Shown: positions 57,919 through 64,000 of the stretch, piece by piece | Layout of the letters: each line of letters begins with the position of its first letter | Position numbering within the stretch: the stretch's first letter is position 1 | From: Pseudomonas sp. sp1636 | Lineage (GTDB): Bacteria > Pseudomonadota > Gammaproteobacteria > Pseudomonadales > Pseudomonadaceae | Direction: 5' to 3' | Assembly (NCBI RefSeq): GCF_030376615.1 | Contig: NZ_JARRAB010000008.1 | Coordinates: forward strand, 124,001 to 188,000 | Length of the DNA: 64,000 bases | Notes under the pieces: model-generated | What the model was told of the DNA's origin: nothing | What the model saw: only the letters and a program-made list of their open reading frames with translations | Databases searched by the model: none | Translations under genes and position numbers: made by a program

Positions 57919-60114
57919 CTATGGCGTGATCCGGCTGGCGGTCAGCTTGCGCGCCGGCGCCAGTGGCCGAGTCGTCACGCTAAAGTCGGTAATTTCGATC
58001 AGGCCGCGGCCCTGGCCCAGCAGGTGGAAGGAAAAGGCCTTGCGCGCCTGCCGGTTGTCGAAGCTGAACTTCAGGTCAATCGGCGCGCTGCGTGTCAGCA
58101 ACGGCAATGACGGCATGGCCGGCCCGTCATCCCGATCGTACTCCTTGGTCTTGAGCTGCAATTGCACCCCTTGTTCGTTCAGATCCAGCGCGCGCACCTT
58201 GAGGTGCACGCTGGTTCGCGAATCTGACGGCATTTCCAGGTACTGGGCACCGACCAGATTGCCGGTCCAGTCGTCCAGCACCCGCTCATGCAACTTAACC
58301 CGGTCGCGATTGGCGAACTGGAAGCGCTGACCGAGCTGGCTGCTCAGTAACGAGTGATCCAGCAGCGTGGCGCGCCGGGCGATCGACTCGGCTTGCGCAC
58401 CGCCGAAGCGGCCGAGATAGCGTGCGCTGTCGGCGATGAAACCCTCACTGGCATAGCGCCGGCAGACCTGCTGGAAATCGCACTCGATGAACAGTCCCTT
58501 GCCATCATGCTGGCGCAGCATGCCGTTGGTGTACGACATGATTTCGCGGCCGCTGGGGTAGTCGCGAAACAGCGAGCGACCGGAAATGTTCGCCGGCAGC
58601 GGCAGGGCAAAGTAGTCGAGTACCGACGCGGTCAAGTCGACATGGCCATAGACGCCGGTTTTCATGGCCGGCAGTTGCGCCTGCTCCGGCGCGAACACCA
58701 GATTCAGACCCCAGGCCGAGGCCAGGCGCACGCCCTCCAGGCCATGGGATTCGTCGGAGGTGACAATCACCAGGGTGTCCTTGAATACCCCTTGGCGGTC
58801 GAGGGCGCCGAGGAAGCGGTCGAGGGCATCGTCCAGGTAGCCGACGGCGGCCTGCTTAGGATCCGCATAGCGGGCCAGGTAAGCATCCGGGGCGGCATAG
58901 GGCTGATGGGTGCCCACGGTCATCAGGGTGAGCATCCAGGGTTGCTGGCGGCGCCGCAGTTGCGCCACATAGCTCAGCACGCCATCGAAGTAGGCTTGGT
59001 CGTCCATGCCCCAGGCGAATTCCATCGTGGCCGGGTTGTGGAACCATTCGCGGCCGTGGGTTTCGCTGAAGCCCATGTGCGGCATGATTTTGTCCTTGGC
59101 CATGAACTGCAGGCCGGCGCCCTGGAGAAAGTGCGTGCCGAACCCTTGGGCGCGCAACTGCGCCGGCAGGCATTGCTGATTGCGTTGCTTGTTGTTGAGC
59201 AACTCGACGCCCTTGGGCGTGCCGGTGTCGAGCTTGCTGTAATCGCCGCAGAGCATGGCGTACAGGCCACGAATGGTTTGGTGACTGTGCAGCACATAGT
59301 CCGGGGTGGTCATGGCGCGCTCGGCCCAGCGGCTGAGCTTGGGCATCAGGTTTTCCTGATAGCGACTGTGCAGGGCGCGGCGGTTGCGCTCGATGTAGGC
59401 ACCGGGAATGCCCTCCAGGGTGACGATCAGGACATTGCGCGCCTTGCCCCCAGCCGCCAGCAGCGGCGTACCCGCAAGGTCGAGCCGGCTGAGCCCGGCA
59501 ATGTCGACCGGGGCCTCGACCGGGCTGTCGTCCAGCCAGCGGCGCAGACGCAGATCGCCGGCGCTGAGCGCGGCGGCCAGCAGCTTGTGCGGCAAGTTGT
59601 ATTGACGCCACTCGTCGGCCTCGCTGGGCAACCCAATAGTCAGCCCGCCGTGGCCCGCGAGCAGCAACAGCGGTAGCGCAGGGGCGTAGCGCCAGGCCAG
59701 GGTCGATTTGCGCGGAGCACGCCGCGCCGACAGCAGGTAAACCAGCAGCCCCACGGCCATGACCACGGCCAGGAGCGGGTGACTGATGCCGCCGCCTGCG
59801 GTGGACTGACTGAGAAATTGCCGATCGCCCAGATAATGCAGGTCGGCGGAATCGGGCATGCGCCCCACCGCACCGATCAACTCGGCCGAGCCAAGGCTCA
59901 GGGCGCACCAGAGAACCAGCAGCGGCAGACAGATCCACCGCGGGCAAGGCCGCAACAGCAGCAGCAGGAGGCCGCCGATGGCGAGATCCGAGGTGTAGCC
60001 GCGCAGATCCGACCAACCCAACAGGTAACGGCTGGCCAGGGGAATAGCCAGCAACAACAGGCTGAGCGCAAAGGTGACGCTGACAGACGGCAGCCGAGGA
60101 CTGAAAGTGCGCAC
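57919..60114 (-). CDS. LtaS/OpgB-like membrane phosphotransferase (sulfatase superfamily)
   Basis: The 731-residue protein has about five N-terminal membrane spans (about residues 11-31, 45-80, 112-130, 143-162). A periplasmic alkaline-phosphatase-fold catalytic domain follows (about 225-510), then a beta-rich C-terminal domain of about 150 residues. The metal/nucleophile set can be read as Glu234 (VTLEGIPG), Thr280 (HSHQTIRG), Asp454 and His457 (TSDESHGL). LtaS has the compact TSDHG form, so a two-residue insertion is present here. Family members transfer phosphoglycerol or phosphoethanolamine from lipids. I infer a glucan or lipid-A substrate; ndvB nearby favours glucan. Confidence 0.82.
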   Translation of the reverse strand: MRTFSPRLPSVSVTFALSLLLLAIPLASRYLLGWSDLRGYTSDLAIGGLLLLLLRPCPRWICLPLLVLWCALSLGSAELIGAVGRMPDSADLHYLGDRQFLSQSTAGGGISHPLLAVVMAVGLLVYLLSARRAPRKSTLAWRYAPALPLLLLAGHGGLTIGLPSEADEWRQYNLPHKLLAAALSAGDLRLRRWLDDSPVEAPVDIAGLSRLDLAGTPLLAAGGKARNVLIVTLEGIPGAYIERNRRALHSRYQENLMPKLSRWAERAMTTPDYVLHSHQTIRGLYAMLCGDYSKLDTGTPKGVELLNNKQRNQQCLPAQLRAQGFGTHFLQGAGLQFMAKDKIMPHMGFSETHGREWFHNPATMEFAWGMDDQAYFDGVLSYVAQLRRRQQPWMLTLMTVGTHQPYAAPDAYLARYADPKQAAVGYLDDALDRFLGALDRQGVFKDTLVIVTSDESHGLEGVRLASAWGLNLVFAPEQAQLPAMKTGVYGHVDLTASVLDYFALPLPANISGRSLFRDYPSGREIMSYTNGMLRQHDGKGLFIECDFQQVCRRYASEGFIADSARYLGRFGGAQAESIARRATLLDHSLLSSQLGQRFQFANRDRVKLHERVLDDWTGNLVGAQYLEMPSDSRTSVHLKVRALDLNEQGVQLQLKTKEYDRDDGPAMPSLPLLTRSAPIDLKFSFDNRQARKAFSFHLLGQGRGLIEITDFSVTTRPLAPARKLTASRITP

Positions 60115-60445
60115 AGGGACTCCTCGAGTGGGAGTGCGTTATTAAATGCAGGCGCACATGATAATGAAATTACGCGGCAGTCATCAGACTGAAACGTCGG
60201 AGCGGCAGACGCCAGGCGCCGAGGTGCGCGCACGCACTTCGAGCAGCACCGCGGGAACCGGGCAAACAGCAGCGCGGCCCGCGCCGACCTGCCGGCGCTG
60301 ACGCCCCAGGCGGCTGCCAGGAAGAACAAAACCGCGAGCAAACCGACCGCTACGGATGAACAGCCCCGCCAAGTGCGGGGCTGTTCATTGCGCTCAAAAC
60401 TCAGAGCGCAGAGATAACGCCGGTTCTCTCATGCTTCGCGGCGAA
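60115..60445. other. 331-bp spacer between the LtaS-like gene and the ABC operon
   Basis: Upstream of the LtaS-like gene the first 70 bases are relatively AT-rich (60140-60180), a probable promoter zone. The rest shows no credible gene. A hairpin at 60359-60385 ends the ABC operon. In several Pseudomonas I recall a DUF4340 gene following this ABC operon; none is here. Confidence 0.5.
60359..60385. terminator. Hairpin downstream of the Gld-type ABC operon
   Basis: The arms 60359-60369 and 60375-60385 (AACAGCCCCGC / GCGGGGCTGTT) form a perfect 11-bp stem with a 5-base loop. No T run follows on the minus strand, so termination may be partial. Confidence 0.6.
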
Positions 60446-62281
60446 TCAGCCGTGCTTGCGCCGCCGCCACAGCCACAACGCCAGCACGCCGAGGGTCAGC
60501 AACAGCGGCATCAGGGCGATATTGACGAACTTCAGGGTACCGCCCAGCGCCTCGATATCGGCGTTCAACTGGTAGCGCACCTCGCGCAGCTCCTTGCGGA
60601 TCTTCAGCTTCTCCTGGAGGAACTGGCGCAGCGTGGTTTGCTGCTCCGGGGTCAGCTCCAGTGCCTTGCTCGGGTCGTCGCTGCGTTGCAGCGCGGCGAG
60701 CTTTTGTTCAGTCTCCGCCAGCCGCGCCTGCAGGGTCTGCTCCTTCTCGCGAAAGCGCGCTTCGGCCTCGCGCTGGATCGACTCGACCACCTCGAACGGA
60801 CGGCTGAAGCGCCCGCGCGAACGCACGCTGATCAGCGCCTCGGAGCCGGCCAGGTTGTCCAGCGCGTTGATCGCGAAACCGGCGTTGTCGGCCCACGGCT
60901 GCGGAATGCGCTGGCCGAAGAAATCCTGCACCTGCACCCACATGCGGTCGCTGAGCAGGTCGGTGTCGGCGACGACGATGACGTTGATGTTGTCCGCCTG
61001 CTTGAGGCCGTCCTTACGCCCTTCGATGCCGTCCGGGTAGGCCGACGGTGCCGGGCCGTCGATCCGCGCGGCGATGCTGTAGCGCGCGCCGCTCGGCTGC
61101 AGTTCGCGAATCAGCTCTTCCGGGTTCTGCAGCATGGCGAAGCGCTTCACGTCGAAGGGCATGGCGTACTGCGAGCTCTGGATCAGCGGGATGAAACGGG
61201 TCTTGGCGCCCTCCAGCGGTTCGAGCATGCCGGCACTGGCCACGGTCAGGCTCTCCAGCGCGGCGGTGCTGATGTCGTCCGCATCCAGGGCGCCCTTGGG
61301 CAGGCTCAACCAGGCGGCGTGGCGCACCGGCCGCTGATCCTGGCCCATGCTCACCGACATGGCGTAGGCGCCGTCGCCGAGCACCTGATCCGGCACCAGG
61401 CGCAGGCCCCAGGCCTTGAACAGCGGCTCGAGATCGGACGACTTGTCGAGCATCATCTCGCCCGGCATCTCGGCCTGGGTGTCGGCTTCGCTGAACGGGT
61501 CGACGAAGGCCAGCAGCTTGCCGCCGCGCAGGACGAACTGGTCGATGGCGTAGAGGGTCTGCTGCGGCAGGTTCTTCGGATGCACCAGCAGCAGCACCGA
61601 AACCCTCTCCGGGATCAGGTCGACGTCGGCCTTGAGTCTTTCGAGCTGGAACAGCTGGCGGATTTCCTCCATGACCATCCAGGGCGGGGTCGGCTGGCGC
61701 GCCTGCATGTCGAAGCCGCCATTGATCTGCAGTCCGGACAGCACGCCGACCACCGGCCTTTCGGGCTTGGCCAGGCTCTGCAGCAAACGGCTGAGTTCGT
61801 ACTCGAGGAACTCTTCCTGATCCAGGGCGAAGAACGGAATCACCTGGGTCTGACCTTCGGCGTTCTTGCCGGCCAGGCCGAAGTAGATCGAGTCGCCGCC
61901 CTGTCGCAAGGGAATGCCCTGCAGGCCGAACTCGGCGGCCTTGTCCTCGTCCGCGGAGAAGGGCACCGGGTCGATGATGTTCAGTTTGAGCCTGTCGCCC
62001 GCCTCGCGCTGGTAGGCCTTGAGCATTTCCTCGACGCGCTTGGCGTAAGTGCGCAGCGCCGGCAGATCCTTGCTGGCGGCGTCGGAGTAGAAGAAGTTCA
62101 GCTCCACCGGTTGCTCCAGCTCGGCAAGAATCTGCCGGGTGCCGGAGGAGATGGTGTAGAGCTTCTGCTCGGTCAGATCCAGCCGTGCGCCGGTCAGGCT
62201 CAGGCTGGCGAACAGGTTGAAGGCGAGAAACGCCAGGGCGATGAGGACGAGCCCGGCGCCGGAAACCATCAGCTTTTTCAT
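60446..62281 (-). CDS. GldG-family ABC transporter auxiliary protein
   Basis: The 611-residue protein has an N-terminal membrane span (about 5-27), a large periplasmic domain and a C-terminal span (about 585-604) ending in RRRKHG. The segments DLTEQKLYTISSGTRQIL and VGVLSGLQINGG fit the GldG/ABC_transp_aux family. A coiled coil at about 515-580 precedes the last span. The start ATG 62281 has GAGGG 5 nt upstream. It is last in a three-gene ABC operon resembling Gld gliding transporters, but Pseudomonas does not glide and the substrate is unknown. Confidence 0.88.
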   Translation of the reverse strand: MKKLMVSGAGLVLIALAFLAFNLFASLSLTGARLDLTEQKLYTISSGTRQILAELEQPVELNFFYSDAASKDLPALRTYAKRVEEMLKAYQREAGDRLKLNIIDPVPFSADEDKAAEFGLQGIPLRQGGDSIYFGLAGKNAEGQTQVIPFFALDQEEFLEYELSRLLQSLAKPERPVVGVLSGLQINGGFDMQARQPTPPWMVMEEIRQLFQLERLKADVDLIPERVSVLLLVHPKNLPQQTLYAIDQFVLRGGKLLAFVDPFSEADTQAEMPGEMMLDKSSDLEPLFKAWGLRLVPDQVLGDGAYAMSVSMGQDQRPVRHAAWLSLPKGALDADDISTAALESLTVASAGMLEPLEGAKTRFIPLIQSSQYAMPFDVKRFAMLQNPEELIRELQPSGARYSIAARIDGPAPSAYPDGIEGRKDGLKQADNINVIVVADTDLLSDRMWVQVQDFFGQRIPQPWADNAGFAINALDNLAGSEALISVRSRGRFSRPFEVVESIQREAEARFREKEQTLQARLAETEQKLAALQRSDDPSKALELTPEQQTTLRQFLQEKLKIRKELREVRYQLNADIEALGGTLKFVNIALMPLLLTLGVLALWLWRRRKHG

Positions 62282-62289
62282 GGACGCCC

Positions 62290-63024
62290 TCAATCGGCTT
62301 TCTTCAGGTCGATGACCACCGCAGTCGCGGCCAACCAGGCGGCGATCAGGGTGAGGAAATACAGCAGGTCACGCAGGTCGATCACGCCCTTGCTGATGGC
62401 CTCGAAACGGGTCAGGAAGCTCAACGACGCCACCGCGTCGATCAACCATTGCGGCGCCCAGCCACTGAAGCCGTCGAGCACCATGGGAAAACCGCTGACG
62501 ATAAACAGGAAGCACACGCTGACCGCCAGGATAAAGGCGATCACCTGGTTCTTCGCCAGCGCCGACATGCACGAGCCGATGGCCAGGTAGGCTCCGGCCA
62601 GCAGCCAGCTGCCGAGGTAGCCGGTGGCGATGGCGCCGTTATCCGGCTCGCCCAGGTAGTTGACGGTGACGATCATCGGGAAGGTCAGCAGCAGCGCCAG
62701 GCCGGCGAACACCCAGGCGGCGAGGAACTTGCCGGTGACCGCCTCGAAGCGGGTGATCGGCAGGGTCATCAGCAGCTCGATGGTGCCGGACTTGCGCTCC
62801 TCGGCCCACAGGCGCATGGCGATGGCCGGCACCAGAAACAGGTACAACCAGGGGTGGAAGCCGAAGAACGGCGCCAGATTGGCCTGGCCGCTCTCGAAGA
62901 AACCGCCCAGGTAGAAGGTGAACACCCCGGACAGCACCAGGAAGATCACGATAAATACATAGGCCAGCGGCGTGCTGAAGTAGCTCGCCAGCTCGCGTTT
63001 GAACAGCACCGGTAACTGCCTCAT
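62290..63024 (-). CDS. ABC transporter permease, GldF/ABC-2 type
   Basis: The 244-residue permease has about six membrane spans. It starts MRQLPVLFKRELASYFSTPLAYVF, typical of the ABC-2/NosY/GldF group, with the EERKSGTIELLMTLPITR cytosolic motif that contacts the ATPase. The ATG 63024 overlaps the ATPase stop (ATGA). A long upstream extension is only the ATPase shadow. The substrate is unknown. Confidence 0.92.
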   Translation of the reverse strand: MRQLPVLFKRELASYFSTPLAYVFIVIFLVLSGVFTFYLGGFFESGQANLAPFFGFHPWLYLFLVPAIAMRLWAEERKSGTIELLMTLPITRFEAVTGKFLAAWVFAGLALLLTFPMIVTVNYLGEPDNGAIATGYLGSWLLAGAYLAIGSCMSALAKNQVIAFILAVSVCFLFIVSGFPMVLDGFSGWAPQWLIDAVASLSFLTRFEAISKGVIDLRDLLYFLTLIAAWLAATAVVIDLKKAD

Positions 63025-63944
63025 ACCACCTCTCCACGGGTCAGGCGGCGGAACACTTCGTCCAGCCGGCCGCGCTCGACATTCAACTCCTTGACTCGCC
63101 AGCCGCGCTGAGCGATCAGCGCATTGACCTGCGCGAAGATCACTTCGCCCGGTTTGGCCAGCACGCTCAGGCTGTGTTCGCGCGCGTTCTCTTCCACGCT
63201 GGCGACCCCCGGCAGTGCGGCCAGCGCCACCAGATCCAGCGGCTCCTCGGCCACCAGGGTGACCGCCTGGTGATAGCGCGAGCGGCTCTCCAACTGCAGC
63301 GGCGTGCCATCGGCCAGCAGCTTGCCGTGGGCGATCACCACCGCACGGGTGCACACGGCTGAAACCTCTTCGAGAATATGGGTGGAGATGATCACGATCT
63401 TGTCGTAGGCCAGGCTCTGGATCAGCTTGCGCACCTGGTGCTTCTGGTTCGGATCGAGGCCATCGGTGGGCTCGTCGAGGATCAGCACCTTGGGATCATG
63501 CAAGATCGCCTGGGCCAGACCGACGCGGCGTTTGAAGCCCTTGGACAGGGTCTCGATGGACTGCTCGAGGACGTTTTCCAGTTCGACCTGGGCCACCGCC
63601 TTGGCCACTCGCTGACGTTTCGCCGCGCCCTTGAAGCCGCGTACCTCGGCGATGAACTCGAGAAAACCGCGCACCGTCATGTCGCCGTAACAGGGCGCGC
63701 CTTCCGGCAAGTAGCCGATCTGCCGCTGGGCCTTGAGGGTGTCTTGCTGGATGTCGAAGCCGAGAATGCTCGCCGTGCCGGACGTCGGCGCGAGGAAACC
63801 GGTGAGCATCTTCATGCTGGTGGACTTGCCGGCACCGTTCGGCCCGAGGAACCCCAACACTTCCCCCCGCTCGACGCGCAAGGACAGGTCGTCCACCACC
63901 GTGTGTCGGGCGAAACGCTTGGTTAGATTTTTTATCTCGATCAT
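63021..63944 (-). CDS. ABC transporter ATP-binding protein, GldA type
   Basis: The 307-residue ATPase has Walker A GPNGAGKS, the signature LSKGFKRRVGLAQ and Walker B VLILDEPTDGLDPNQ. The switch His is in IISTHILEE. A C-terminal extension (about residues 215-300) follows the core, as in GldA/NatA proteins. It overlaps the permease by four bases and precedes the GldG-like subunit. Confidence 0.94.
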   Translation of the reverse strand: MIEIKNLTKRFARHTVVDDLSLRVERGEVLGFLGPNGAGKSTSMKMLTGFLAPTSGTASILGFDIQQDTLKAQRQIGYLPEGAPCYGDMTVRGFLEFIAEVRGFKGAAKRQRVAKAVAQVELENVLEQSIETLSKGFKRRVGLAQAILHDPKVLILDEPTDGLDPNQKHQVRKLIQSLAYDKIVIISTHILEEVSAVCTRAVVIAHGKLLADGTPLQLESRSRYHQAVTLVAEEPLDLVALAALPGVASVEENAREHSLSVLAKPGEVIFAQVNALIAQRGWRVKELNVERGRLDEVFRRLTRGEVV

Positions 63945-63950
63945 GGCCGC

Positions 63951-64000
63951 TCACCAGTTCCGGTAAAGGCCCCAGCCACCCTGGCCGCGGAGCCCGTAAG
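63951..64000 (-). CDS. Possible 3' end of an upstream gene (partial)
   Basis: On the minus strand the last 50 bases read in one frame as ...YGLRGQGGWGLYRNW followed by TGA at 63953-63951, six bases before the ATPase start. The Gly/Trp-rich tail could be the C-terminus of an envelope protein co-transcribed with the ABC operon. Fifteen residues are too few to name it, and chance is possible. Confidence 0.35.
   Translation of the reverse strand, partial: YGLRGQGGWGLYRNW

Noticed and set aside
60356..62590. 744-residue plus-strand open frame antisense to the GldG-like gene
   Set aside because: No recognisable motif and no ribosome site; it is the mirror of a gene with clear membrane spans and family segments.

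Overview
The window is a piece of a high-GC Pseudomonas chromosome. The rnf, rpoS-nlpD and lpx-bam gene orders, the Nth, FabZ, Pcm and GlnD sequences and the lengths of nearly every protein fit Pseudomonas. The species cannot be fixed from the sequence alone. Nearly everything is core housekeeping DNA. I see no tRNA, rRNA, insertion sequence, prophage or CRISPR array.

Layout. Positions 1-2911 (+) hold the end of the Rnf electron-transport operon (rnfD partial, rnfG, rnfE) overlapping nth, followed by a 59-residue acidic protein. Positions 3327-6071 (-) hold gloA, argG and motY. Positions 6309-8029 (+) hold pyrC and rnt, closed by a 21-bp perfect terminator shared with rpoS. Positions 8147-14070 (-) are a packed operon, ispF-truD-surE-pcm-(DUF368 transporter)-nlpD-rpoS. 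Positions 14178-17301 are a formaldehyde detoxification module, fghA-adhC (-) with a divergent LysR regulator (+). Positions 17382-29460 (-) carry rnhB, dnaE, accA, tilS, pyrG, kdsA, eno, ftsB and ispD. This continues from the envelope block at 29460-43408 (-): rpsB, tsf, pyrH, frr, uppS, cdsA, dxr, rseP, bamA, skp, lpxD, fabZ, lpxA, lpxB. Positions 43682-51569 (+) hold map, glnD, dapC, an ArsC-like gene, dapD, csdA and csdE, with tcdA convergent at 51591-52400.

The right end (52697-64000) is the least standard part. It has an NdvB-type GH17-GT2 beta-glucan synthase, dapE, rlmA, an unknown 123-residue protein, an LtaS/OpgB-like membrane phosphotransferase (-), and a three-gene Gld-type ABC system (-). 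From memory of the P. aeruginosa PAO1 map, the window joins blocks that lie apart there (PA3490s, PA3524-3528, PA3622-3668, PA1161-1163, PA3670-3672).

Functionally the genes centre on envelope building. Lipid A comes from lpxA/B/D with fabZ and kdsA. The lipid carrier comes from uppS, the DUF368 protein, ispD, ispF and dxr. Outer-membrane assembly uses bamA, skp and rseP, and lysine/DAP supply uses dapC/D/E. Periplasmic glucan is made by ndvB, possibly modified by the LtaS-like enzyme. Translation (rpsB, tsf, frr, map, tilS, truD, tcdA) and nucleotide synthesis (pyrC, pyrG, pyrH) are interleaved.

The most unusual signal is non-coding. Two copies of a 123-125 bp palindromic element (18458-18580 and 57344-57468) each start on the TGA stop codon of the preceding gene, and paired changes preserve their stems. 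Two smaller elements bounded by GTAGGGTG/CACCCTAC, a terminator pressed against the ispF start codon, and heptad AAGC repeats are further intergenic structures.
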